Assembly: GCA_050953285.1 (NCBI GenBank)
Contig: JBMNMK010000002.1
Location: 620,001-684,000, forward strand
Direction of reading: 5' to 3'
DNA from: Olsenella_K sp050953285
Lineage (GTDB): Bacteria > Actinomycetota > Coriobacteriia > Coriobacteriales > Atopobiaceae
DNA: 64,000 nucleotides
Of the stretch, positions 26,724-34,823 are shown in pieces; the first letter of the stretch is position 1, and every line of letters begins with the position of its first letter. The translations under genes and the position numbers were made by a program. The notes under the pieces were generated by a model. The model saw nothing but the letters and a program-made list of their open reading frames with translations, ran no database searches and was not told the DNA's origin.

Positions 26724-27769
26724 TGCTGGACATCATACTCCATGAGATGGAGGGGCTCTCCCTCGGGGAGAAGCGTGAGCTCATCTGTGCCACGAAGGCG
26801 GCGGTCGCGCGCGAGCTTGGCAAGCAGGCAGATGGCGCGACGCCCAGATCATGCCCCCGGTGCGGCTCTTCCTCCTTCATCAGGAAAGGGCACAATGCCG
26901 ACGGCTCCCAGCGCTGGCTCTGCAAGGGGTGCGGGAGGACGTTCTCGTCCAAGAGCAGGGGCCTGCTCGCCGCCTCGAAGCTCGATGCCACGACCTGGGC
27001 GCTCTTCGTGGAAGCAACGCTTTCGGGCTCAAGCCTGAGGCAGTGCGCGAAGACGTGCCATGTGTGCCTCAGGACCTCCTGGTTCATGCGCATGAGACTC
27101 TGCGAGGTCATGGCGCGCTCGCTTCTCGCCTTCAGGACCGGACCTTCGGTCTCCTGGCAGGTAGACGGCGCCTACCTCGACGAGTCCCTCACGGGAAACA
27201 GGGCAAGGAGTGCTGCCAAGATGCCGAGGAAGCCTCACAAGCACGGCGGCGCCGTCCATGCGCGCGGCATCTCCAACCTCAAGGTCTGCGTCATCTGCGG
27301 AGCCAATGATGCCGGAGACGAGCTCTGCCGCGTGGCCGACAGGGGAAGGCCGAAGGATGAGGCCCTGAGAGACGCCATCAAGGGTCTCGGTCCTGGCACC
27401 TGGGTGGCGACCGACGCCCATCAGGGCTACAAGCGCGTGCTTCCCGCCCTCGGCATCACCGAGCATGCCGCCACCGACACGCGCCTGCAGAAGGACGGCG
27501 AGCTTGGCATGGTCAACGCGATGCACCAGAGGCTGCGCATCTTCCTTGCCCCATTCCACGGCGTATCCACCAAGTGGCTGGACCACTACCTCTCCTGGTT
27601 CCTTTGGCTCGAGCAGGCAAGGCGCTCGGACGCAGACGGGCTTCAGACGCTTTCCGGCCAGAGCGCCTGCGGCTTCTACGAGCATACGAGGCGCCAGATG
27701 ATCGATCGTCCCCAGCCCTTCTGGGACTATTGGCAACGGCAGGGAGCGGCTACGTCAATGCTGGTCTAA
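26723..27769 (+). CDS. IS1595 family transposase (ISXO2-like)
   Basis: About 348 residues from ATG 26723; the frame stays open to ATG 26660. The N-terminal zinc ribbon is CPRCGSSSFIRKG with CKGCGRTF, and the catalytic domain reads QVDGAYLDES then VATDAHQGYKR and NAMHQRLRIFLAPFHGVSTK. The arrangement (ribbon, then D...D...N/H-type core and YLSWFLWLEQ) matches the ISXO2 domain of IS1595 transposases. ATG 26723 is preferred because GGGGACGGG lies directly upstream and is the sequence paired in the stem described above. It mobilises the 1146-bp element. Confidence 0.92.
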   Translation: MLDIILHEMEGLSLGEKRELICATKAAVARELGKQADGATPRSCPRCGSSSFIRKGHNADGSQRWLCKGCGRTFSSKSRGLLAASKLDATTWALFVEATLSGSSLRQCAKTCHVCLRTSWFMRMRLCEVMARSLLAFRTGPSVSWQVDGAYLDESLTGNRARSAAKMPRKPHKHGGAVHARGISNLKVCVICGANDAGDELCRVADRGRPKDEALRDAIKGLGPGTWVATDAHQGYKRVLPALGITEHAATDTRLQKDGELGMVNAMHQRLRIFLAPFHGVSTKWLDHYLSWFLWLEQARRSDADGLQTLSGQSACGFYEHTRRQMIDRPQPFWDYWQRQGAATSMLV

Positions 27770-27776
27770 CAGAGAG

Positions 27777-27784
27777 TTACGGAA
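27777..27784. repeat. Target duplication, right, IS copy 1
   Basis: TTACGGAA, identical to 26623-26630. The hsdS frame resumes at 27785 if one copy is removed. Confidence 0.92.
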
Positions 27785-28892
27785 TGATTCCACAAGATAG
27801 CTTCATCAAGAAACAATCCTATACTCCCGTTGCTGTAGAAAAGGGTCATGACATCCTGAAGCATGTTGAGCCTGGCGACTTCGTCATCAGCATGCGTAGT
27901 TTTCAGGGCGGACTCGAGTATTGTCGCATTCGCGGAAAAATGAGCTCCGCCTACATCGCCTTAGAGGTAATAGACGAAAGGGTTAACCCGGAATATTTCA
28001 AATGGCTACTGAAGTCAGAGCGGTATATTTCGATGCTTCAGAGCACCACCAATCTCGTTCGTGATGGCCAAGCCCTTCGATTCGCCAATATCATTCAAGG
28101 CAACCTGCCGCTTCCTCCTTACGAAGAACAGGCGGGTATTGCATCATTTCTTGATGAAAAATGTGCTGAAATAGATAAGGCCATTGAAGCTGCCGAGGTA
28201 TCTATCGAGGAATACAAGCTCTACAAGAAGTCGGTCATCTTTCAAGCGGTTACGAAGGGCCTTGACCCCGATGCGCCCATGAAGGATAGCGGTATCGAGT
28301 GGATCGGCGAGATTCCTGCGAACTGGAATGTTGCCAGGGCGAAAGAGTGGTTTGAGCTTACTTCCAGCAAAGGAAATAGTGAATTGGTTTTACTTGCTGC
28401 GACGCAAAAAAACGGAATGTATCCCCAAAGCAGACTTGAAGGTGTGGTTCGCGTTTCGGAGGATGCGGATTTAACAACTTTCAAGACTGTGCATAAGGGT
28501 GACTTTGTGATAAGTCTACGAAGTTTTCAAGGAGGATTTGAGCGCTCGGATTTCGAGGGTGTTTGTTCTCCCGCATACCAAACATTCAGATCAATAAAAG
28601 ATATTTGCTCACAATTCTTCAAGTACCTCTTTAAATCGCATGGTTTCATCGAAGAGATGAATTCGTTGACACTGGGAATCAGAGAAGGGAAAACGATCAA
28701 ATATTCCGACTTCTCGAATTCTTTTCTTGCGATTCCGCCAATAAAGGAGCAAGAAGACATTTCAGGCTTTCTTGATCAAAAGTGCTCTGAGATTGACAAG
28801 TTGATCGAGGCAAAGCAGCAAATCATCGAAGAGCTGAAGGCTTACAAGAAGTCCCTCATCTGGGAAGCAGTTACGGGAAAGAGGGAGGTTCC

Positions 28893-31800
28893 ATGTCTGT
28901 AGAAACCAAAGAGAAGCGCTTCGAGGAGGATATCGAGGCCTACTTGACCTCTCCCGAAGGCGGCTACCTGAAATGCGACGACAGACACTCCCTGACCTTC
29001 ATTGAGGATTTGGGTGAAGCTGACGGCTGCTCGTGGCAGCAGGTCGACGGTGGCTACCGAACCATGCCGGGCAAAGGCGTCGACATCATCACCCTCGTCG
29101 ACTTCATCCAAACGACTCAGCCCAAGGCATGGGAGCGCTTCGAGAAAACCTGCGAGTCCGATCCGCTTAAGAAGTTCGCGAACGTATTCCAGGACGCGGT
29201 CGATCGCGACGGCATCGTCCGTGTGCTCAAGCACGGCTTCAAGCACCGCGGCATCACGTTCAAGGTCCTCTACTTCGCACCGGAGAACTCCCTGAACGAG
29301 ACGTCGGCGGTCCGGTACCGCCAGAACGTATGTCGCTGCATCAGGCAGTTCCACTTCTCTGCCACGGGAAACCAGACCGTTGACATGGTGTTGGACCTAA
29401 ACGGTATCCCCGTCGTGGGTATCGAGCTCAAGGATGAGTTTACGAACCAGACCTACGAGAACGCCGAGGCTCAGTGGAAGCGCCGCGATGCTCGCGAGGC
29501 TTGCTTCAAGTTCAAGAACCGCATGTTCGCCTTCTTCGCGGTCGACACAGCATACGCAACCATGGCAACGGAGCTCAAGGGCGACTCCACGTACTTCCTG
29601 CCGATCAATCAGGGAAGCAATGGCGCAGGCTTCGACGGCGAGAAGGGCAACCCGCCCTGTGGGGATGGCTATCCCGTCGAGCACCTCTGGAAGACCGTCC
29701 TGCAGAAGGACAGCCTCATCGACATCATCAACAAGTTCCTGCACTTGGAGAAGAAGGACGACATCGTCCTCGACAAGCACGGCAACGAGAAGACGGTGAC
29801 CAAGGAGAGGATTATCTTCCCCAGGTACCATCAGCTCGATGCGGTGCGTAAGCTCGTCGCCGACGTCAAGGCTAACGGCACGGGAAAGAACTACCTCATT
29901 CAGCACTCCGCAGGCTCTGGCAAGTCCAACAGCATCGCCTGGGTCGCGTACCGCCTGGCATCGTTGTTTGACGAAGGTAACAACCCGATCTTCGACTCGG
30001 TCGTTGTGGTGACCGACAGGCGCGTGCTCGACGCCCAGCTCCAGGAGACCATCTCGGGCTTCGACCACCAGATTGGAAGCGTTTGCGTCATCGACAAGGA
30101 CATGCACGCATCCGACCTGCGCGATGCGCTCAACAACGGCAAGAGGCTCATCGTCTCGACTCTCCAGAAGTTCCCCGTAATCTTCGAAGAGGTCGAGAGC
30201 ACGGGCAAACACTTCGCCGTAGTCATCGACGAGGCACATTCCAGCCAGACCGGGCGCAGCGCCCAGAAGCTCAAGACCGCGCTCGCAGACCTAACCGAGC
30301 CGCTTCGCGAATACGCCGAGATAGAGGCCGAGGACGAGGAGGCCCGTGGCGATGGCGAGGACGAACTCGTAAACGAGATGGCGGCGCAAGGCAGGCACGA
30401 GAACCTGACCTTCTGCGCCTTCACGGCGACCCCGAAGAACAAGACCCTCGAGATGTTCGGCGACGAGATGCCCGACGGCTCATTCAGACCGTTCCATGTC
30501 TACTCAATGCGTCAGGCCATCCAGGAGGGATTCATCCTGAACCCGCTGGATCACTACGTGGCGTACTCTGAGGCCGTCGAGATCGCGAAAACGGTTCCCG
30601 ACAACCCGGACGTCCCCACGTCTCCGACCATGAAGCTGCTGCGCAAGTACAAGGAGCTCCACCCTTACGTGATTAGGCAGAAGGCCGCAATAATAGTGGA
30701 GACCTTTCGCGACATCACCTCGAAGGCGATCAAGGGCAAGGGCAAGATGATGGTGGTCACCGCATCCCGTCTTGCTACCGTGCGCTACTATCACGAGGCT
30801 AAGCGCTACATGCAGGAGAAGGGCTACGACAACATCGAGGTACTGGTGGCGTTCTCGGGCTCCGTCGTCGACCCCGACGATCCCGACGGAATCGAGTACA
30901 CCGAGCCCTCGATGAACGTGGGCCATGACGGTTCGCGCGTCGCTGAGGCGCAGACCAAGAAGGAGTTCCGCTTCTATGGCGACGTCCTCATTGTGGCCGA
31001 GAAGTACCAGACTGGATTTGACGAGCCGCTGCTGCATACCATGGTCATCGACAAGAAGCTCAAGGATGTCAAGGCGGTGCAGACGCTCTGCCGCGTGAAC
31101 CGCATCCATCCGGACAAGCACGACACCTTCATCCTCGACTTCGTGAACGATCCCGACAAGATCAAGGAGGCCTTCGAGCGTTACTATTCGGATGCATCGC
31201 TCTCGCGTCACATCAATGTCGATCTCATCTACAAGACCCAGACCGAGCTGCGCGACTTCCAGGTCTACGACGAGGAGGATATCGAAGCCGCCTCTCGTGT
31301 CGCATTCGGCGCAGGCGACAAGCGCAACATTCAGGGACGGCTCTCCAGCGCGCTCAAGCCGGCTGTCGTCAAGTACGACGCGCTGGACGACGATGCCCGC
31401 TACCAGTTCAGGCGCAAGGTCAGGAGCTTCTGCAAGTGGTATGCCTACATCGCCCAGATTACGCGCATGTTCGACAAGGACCTGCACAAGGAGTACGTAT
31501 ATCTCTCTTATCTGCAGCATCTTCTGGAGGTGCAGAAGATTCCAGTCGACAGCGTCGACGACAAGGTCGAGATGCGCTTCTACAAGTTGGAGAAGAGCTT
31601 TGATGGCAGCATCGAGCTCGAGGCAACCAACGATCCGCTCGACCCGATTGCGCCTTCGGGCGATAAGGTCATCGACAAGAAGACCGATCCGCTGCAGGTC
31701 GTGATTGACCGCATCAACGAGCAGTATGTCGGTGATTTCACCGACGAGGACCAGGTCGTCCTGCGCCAGCTTGCTGAGAAGCTCGAGGCAGATAGCGCAA

Positions 31801-31994
31801 TCAAGAACTCCGTCGGCCACGATGGCAGCAAAATCTTCAAGAACAACGTGTTCCCGAAGATCTTCGGCGAGGTTGCGCGCCAAGCCTTCAAGGAAAACAT
31901 GGAAGCGTTCGAGTCGATGTTCTCAGATGCGGAGAAGTACCAGGCGATCATGAACGCTCTAGCCGAGATGTTCGTGCAGAAATACAAGGATTGA
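28893..31994 (+). CDS. hsdR: Type I restriction enzyme, motor and nuclease subunit
   Basis: The ATP-driven DNA translocase and endonuclease subunit of the Type I system. It is 1033 residues. The N-terminal nuclease region has MVLDLNGIPVVGIELKDEF, the metal-binding D..ELK pattern at about residues 165-185. The helicase domains have Walker A HSAGSGKSNSI (about residue 340), VIDEAHSSQTGR (motif II) and TGFDEPLLHTMVIDKKL (motif VI area). The C-terminal part is helical. GGGAGG precedes ATG 28893, which overlaps the hsdS stop. It needs an intact HsdS to act, so it is probably silent here. Confidence 0.95.
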   Translation: MSVETKEKRFEEDIEAYLTSPEGGYLKCDDRHSLTFIEDLGEADGCSWQQVDGGYRTMPGKGVDIITLVDFIQTTQPKAWERFEKTCESDPLKKFANVFQDAVDRDGIVRVLKHGFKHRGITFKVLYFAPENSLNETSAVRYRQNVCRCIRQFHFSATGNQTVDMVLDLNGIPVVGIELKDEFTNQTYENAEAQWKRRDAREACFKFKNRMFAFFAVDTAYATMATELKGDSTYFLPINQGSNGAGFDGEKGNPPCGDGYPVEHLWKTVLQKDSLIDIINKFLHLEKKDDIVLDKHGNEKTVTKERIIFPRYHQLDAVRKLVADVKANGTGKNYLIQHSAGSGKSNSIAWVAYRLASLFDEGNNPIFDSVVVVTDRRVLDAQLQETISGFDHQIGSVCVIDKDMHASDLRDALNNGKRLIVSTLQKFPVIFEEVESTGKHFAVVIDEAHSSQTGRSAQKLKTALADLTEPLREYAEIEAEDEEARGDGEDELVNEMAAQGRHENLTFCAFTATPKNKTLEMFGDEMPDGSFRPFHVYSMRQAIQEGFILNPLDHYVAYSEAVEIAKTVPDNPDVPTSPTMKLLRKYKELHPYVIRQKAAIIVETFRDITSKAIKGKGKMMVVTASRLATVRYYHEAKRYMQEKGYDNIEVLVAFSGSVVDPDDPDGIEYTEPSMNVGHDGSRVAEAQTKKEFRFYGDVLIVAEKYQTGFDEPLLHTMVIDKKLKDVKAVQTLCRVNRIHPDKHDTFILDFVNDPDKIKEAFERYYSDASLSRHINVDLIYKTQTELRDFQVYDEEDIEAASRVAFGAGDKRNIQGRLSSALKPAVVKYDALDDDARYQFRRKVRSFCKWYAYIAQITRMFDKDLHKEYVYLSYLQHLLEVQKIPVDSVDDKVEMRFYKLEKSFDGSIELEATNDPLDPIAPSGDKVIDKKTDPLQVVIDRINEQYVGDFTDEDQVVLRQLAEKLEADSAIKNSVGHDGSKIFKNNVFPKIFGEVARQAFKENMEAFESMFSDAEKYQAIMNALAEMFVQKYKD

Positions 31995-32139
31995 TGCAAG
32001 AAGGTGTTGCGATGAACTCTGTTGAAACGTTAGACGATCTTTGTGCCACTGCAAAAATCTATATGAGTCAAGGGTGGTTCTGGGCGATCCTGATTTTCCG
32101 CATGGCATTCGCGTGCTAATCGGTTTGTGAGAAAACTTT

Positions 32140-32772
32140 TTGGAGAGTAGTCCGGAAGCAGAAGAGTCCCGAAAGATTTCGTATTCGTTGCATATGTTTA
32201 CTTCGGGAACGCCTCGGTCCGAATTTGCTGACGCTTGTGGTCGAGGTCTCATGCGAGCCAAAGCGATTTTAGAGACCTATTATGATGAGCTCGATACCGC
32301 TTCGGAAGATGGCAATGCTGAACTGAATACCGTGAATTATTCAAGGATGTTTGTGGCGCATGGCCATGATGGAGAACTCAAGCATGTGGTGGCGCGTCTC
32401 ATCGAAAGGCAAGGGATTGAGGCTGTAATACTGAGCGAGCAATCGAACCAGGGACAAACGATTATCGAGAAGTTAGAGCGCGAAGGCGACGCCGCCGCTG
32501 CCGTTTGTCTATTTACCGCAGATGATATTGACTGCAAACGCGACAGCGATGAACAGCAATCGCGAGCGAGACAAAATGTTGTATTTGAGGCTGGTTTCTT
32601 CATAGGTAGGAATGGAAGAAGCAACATTGTTTCATTGGTCGATCCAGGTGTTGAGATTCTCTCTGATTTGCATGGAGTTGTTTATACAAGCACGACAAAC
32701 TGGCAGTTCTCACTTCTTAATGAACTCAGAACCATTGGGTATTCTGTCGATATGAACAAAGTTATCCTGTAG
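32140..32772 (+). CDS. TIR-domain effector-like protein (CAP12/Pycsar type), N-terminus possibly frameshifted
   Basis: This 210-residue frame has the TIR-like fold called CAP12/Pycsar effector (PF10137). Visible are MFVAHGHDGEL (about residue 70), GIEAVILSEQSNQGQTIIEKLE, LFTADDID, RARQNVVFEAGFFIGRNGR (E150 a candidate catalytic residue) and VEILSDLHGVVYT. Related TIR effectors cleave NAD when activated by infection signals. The TTG at 32140 has no ribosome site, while ATG 32012 has AAGAAGG upstream and reads MNSVETLDDLCATAK. Reading on from it into this frame needs three small indels, so the start may be damaged or mis-sequenced. It follows hsdR closely and is probably the last operon gene. 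Confidence 0.8.
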   Translation: MESSPEAEESRKISYSLHMFTSGTPRSEFADACGRGLMRAKAILETYYDELDTASEDGNAELNTVNYSRMFVAHGHDGELKHVVARLIERQGIEAVILSEQSNQGQTIIEKLEREGDAAAAVCLFTADDIDCKRDSDEQQSRARQNVVFEAGFFIGRNGRSNIVSLVDPGVEILSDLHGVVYTSTTNWQFSLLNELRTIGYSVDMNKVIL

Positions 32773-32796
32773 GTGATTGTTTTCTGCAGGTTCAGA

Positions 32797-32818
32797 GGCC
32801 CCGAAGGGTGACGGGGCC
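32797..32818. terminator. Hairpin at the end of the hsd operon
   Basis: A GC-rich 7-bp stem, GGCCCCG (32797-32803) with CGGGGCC (32812-32818), eight-base loop. No strong T run. It lies between the TIR gene and the convergent gene remnant. Confidence 0.6.
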
Positions 32819-32838
32819 GAAGCCCTGTCAGATACAAG

Positions 32839-33110
32839 TTAGACAAGCTCGCAGCTCATGCAGCCGATGTGATGGCGGATCATCGCGCGGTTTTCGCCGA
32901 TGACGAGCATGTTCAGGCAGTCGAACCTGACTGCGCGGTCGGTCATGCTGGGATTGGCTGCCAGCCAGGCAATCGCCACGCGCTCAAGAGAGTCACGGTT
33001 GAGGCGTTTCTCAGGGAAGCCATCGCCGGTGTTCTCGGTGATGTTGGTGATGAAGTTCTGAAGGCTATGAATGGCGTGGAGTGAAATCTCAAGTTGTAAA
33101 AAGTTGCCCG
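32839..33110 (-). pseudogene. Remnant of a YraN/UPF0102-like gene
   Basis: On the minus strand an open frame of about 90 codons has no start codon until close to its middle. It carries a conserved-looking C-terminal half, GDGFPEKRLNRDSLERVAIA then RAVRFDCLNMLVIGENRAMI and RHHIGCM. This resembles the end of YraN/UPF0102 proteins, which have a nuclease-like fold. Upstream the frame is closed by a stop and the nuclease part is missing. It is therefore a fragment, probably left by rearrangement at the right end of the island. The family match is from memory and moderate in strength. Confidence 0.5.
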
Positions 33111-33140
33111 AATCCCCGGATTACAACTCTCTTACAACTT
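33091..33140. repeat. Repeated AAGTTGTAA / TTACAACTT motifs before the phosphatase gene
   Basis: AAGTTGTAA (33091-33099) is the inverted match of TTACAACTT (33132-33140), with a TTACAACT at 33121 and an AAGTTG at 33101 between them. Such iteration suggests a regulator-binding region or decayed mobile-element end. Confidence 0.5.
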
Positions 33141-33252
33141 ATACTGGGCAAATAATCGGTTCATAAATGAGCCGGTTCGAAAACCGGCAAGATTTCAGTA
33201 AATTCTGTTTTTGCAGGTAGATGCTGAAAAAGACTCATAAATGAGAGGAAAT

Positions 33253-33768
33253 ATGGAACCGATAAGAATACTCTTTATCTGCCACGGCAATATATGCAGA
33301 TCCACCATGGCAGAATACGTTATGAGAGACCTGGTGGAGAAGTGCGGTATGACCAAGAACTTCCAAATAGACTCTGCTGCCACCTCACAAGAAGAGCTGG
33401 GCAACGGCGTACATCCAGGTACGCGTAAGAAACTGGCACAAGAGCATATCTATTGTGGCAATCATCGAGCCAGACAGATGAGTGCCCTAGACTATGAGCG
33501 CTACGACTACATCATAGGTATGGATGAGGAGAACTTGGCGGGCATGTATCGGCTGCTCTTGGGTGAGCACGGCTTTGGCTGGAGCTGGGATGTGGTATCT
33601 CCAGCCTTGGCTGCAAAGGCAGACCCCCAGCACAAGGTTTCACTGCTTTTGGACTGGACGGATAGCCCTAGAGATATTGCTGATCCATGGTATACGGGAA
33701 ACTTTGATGCTACCTTTGAAGATGTAAGTGCGGGGTGCCAGGCTCTTCTCGCCCAGCTGATGGACTAG
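33253..33768 (+). CDS. Low-molecular-weight protein tyrosine phosphatase
   Basis: About 171 residues. The active-site loop CHGNICRST (Cx5R) starts at about residue 10 and the general acid motif DPWYTGNFDATFEDV lies near the C-terminus, both standard for the family. Homologues remove phosphate from tyrosine kinases of capsule or stress systems, or from arsenate-related proteins; no kinase gene is next to it here. ATG 33253 follows GAGAGGAAA. The 5' end matches the remnant at 24203. Upstream lies a region with repeated inverted motifs. Its 3' end overlaps the next gene by four bases on the opposite strand. Confidence 0.92.
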   Translation: MEPIRILFICHGNICRSTMAEYVMRDLVEKCGMTKNFQIDSAATSQEELGNGVHPGTRKKLAQEHIYCGNHRARQMSALDYERYDYIIGMDEENLAGMYRLLLGEHGFGWSWDVVSPALAAKADPQHKVSLLLDWTDSPRDIADPWYTGNFDATFEDVSAGCQALLAQLMD

Positions 33769-34556
33769 TCGAGGTATGCCACGGGGCATACACTGATGCA
33801 TTTGCCGCACACATCGGCGCCCATGAGGGTGGTGTTGGCCTCGAGGAGTGATTGGTTCTTGAAAAGCTCGTCTTGGCAGGCAAACTTGTCCAGCCCATCT
33901 GGTGTGAGGGCATGCACGGGACAGACGTCAAAACAGAGTCCACATCTGCCATTTTGATGATAGAGACAGAGATCCTCTACGGGTTCTTTGCTATTTTTGA
34001 GCGAGGCAGACGTGATCACTGTTGAGAATCTGCCGCCTGAGCCCTTACGCGTAATGGCAAGCTTGTTGGCGCCAAAGGCAGCAAGACCAGATATGACCGC
34101 GGCGCTTTTGTGGGACCATGTAGCGTGCATGTTTGCAGGATCATACGTGTGTGTGGCAGGTATTTGAATGGCGGTGTGGCCCTTGGATTCAAGGTGTTCT
34201 ATAAGCGCATTGTTGATTATGTCGAAATGCTGGTTGATCTCTAGATAGGCCTCTGCCCAGAGCTGGCTGGCATGCCGCGTATGCTGCGGTTCCGCTACAA
34301 GCTCCCTAGTGAATGGCACAAAATAGCTGATAACCGAAATTGCTTGAGGCAAGAACTCCTGGGGAGTTTTGTGCCACGGGCCAATGATGTCTTTGAGCGC
34401 TCGGTAACGAGGGTCGTCAGCTTGAGAGAATGCAACGAGGGGTTCTCGGTAGCGTTCTGGTCGGTTGAGGGCAGCAACTTGGGATTTGATGATGGAAAAG
34501 ATTTCATCTTCCAGAGTGGGTACGGATGCTGCTGTGGTTGAGGTTGCTTCTGTCAT
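33765..34556 (-). CDS. Double 4Fe-4S protein related to epoxyqueuosine reductase
   Basis: About 263 residues. The C-terminus has two cluster motifs: LCLYHQNGRCGLCFDVCPVH (about residues 205-225) and VCGKCISVCPVAYLD at the very end. The central part (WSHKSAAVISGLAAFGANKLAIT) resembles the substrate domain of QueG-type reductases. It is shorter than bona fide QueG and lacks the HEAT-like tail, so it is better called an uncharacterised 4Fe-4S relative. It reads towards the phosphatase gene. Redox chemistry in the cytosol is likely, but the substrate is unknown. Confidence 0.82.
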   Translation of the reverse strand: MTEATSTTAASVPTLEDEIFSIIKSQVAALNRPERYREPLVAFSQADDPRYRALKDIIGPWHKTPQEFLPQAISVISYFVPFTRELVAEPQHTRHASQLWAEAYLEINQHFDIINNALIEHLESKGHTAIQIPATHTYDPANMHATWSHKSAAVISGLAAFGANKLAITRKGSGGRFSTVITSASLKNSKEPVEDLCLYHQNGRCGLCFDVCPVHALTPDGLDKFACQDELFKNQSLLEANTTLMGADVCGKCISVCPVAYLD

Positions 34557-34715
34557 AAGAGCCCAGCTTTAGTCTTGGCCAGCTTGCTTGATGAGTGAGC
34601 GTGCATGCTTGTTTGCATCGTCTTGTGCTCATTATAGAGCTGGTTTAGAGGTTGCGCACAAGGCATAGCTTGAGCGGATACATGTCAGGGACTAGCGCTA
34701 GGGAATATGAATAAA

Positions 34716-34753
34716 AACGTGGAGGCAAGGCGCTGCTGCTCTGCCTCCACGTT
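34716..34753 (-). terminator. Rho-independent terminator of pta
   Basis: On the minus strand, a perfect 12-bp stem (34742-34753 with 34716-34727) is followed by a T-rich run ending near 34711. It ends pta transcription before the 4Fe-4S gene. Confidence 0.85.
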
Positions 34754-34823
34754 GGTTTATGGTGCACAATGCAATCCGATGTGGCTGATTCCTACGCTAG
34801 TATATAAGCTACCTGAACTCCAG

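Larger units (their letters stand above)
26631..27776 (+). mobile_element. IS1595-like insertion sequence, copy 1
   Basis: 1146 bp with 26-bp terminal inverted repeats (26631-26656 and 27751-27776; 24 of 26 match, ending CTCTC...) and 8-bp target duplications. One transposase gene fills it. The second copy at 45214-46359 has the same length and an identical transposase. It is inserted in hsdS in the same orientation as the operon. The two copies are the only IS elements seen here. Confidence 0.94.
26483..28902 (+). pseudogene. hsdS: Type I specificity subunit hsdS, interrupted by an IS element
   Basis: HsdS holds the two target recognition domains (TRDs) of a Type I system. Its ATG shares a base with the hsdM stop. 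After 49 codons (to 26630) the IS is inserted, and the rest continues from 27785. Removing the IS and one 8-bp duplication (TTACGGAA) restores one frame of 421 residues. The two halves are clearly related: each begins DSG..W.G.IPANW, passes GDFVIS.RSFQGG and ends in a dimer-like helix (FLDEKCAEIDKAIEAAE and FLDQKCSEIDKLIEAKQ). A shortened product could start at ATG 27784, lacking the start of TRD1. The stop overlaps hsdR by ten bases. Confidence 0.93.

Noticed and set aside
26511..26743. A short fusion gene across the left IS end
   Set aside because: It only appears because the inverted repeat is open in several frames; no ribosome site.
27574..28902. A 442-residue frame that starts in the IS and runs into hsdS
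   Set aside because: Its first part is an out-of-frame reading of the transposase gene. Only the hsdS part is meaningful.
30504..31883. A 459-residue open frame on the minus strand inside hsdR
   Set aside because: It is antisense to a clear hsdR with helicase motifs; the long frame follows from high GC and codon bias.
32869..33084. A 71-residue plus-strand gene
   Set aside because: The minus-strand reading has conserved-looking residues; this frame is its shadow.
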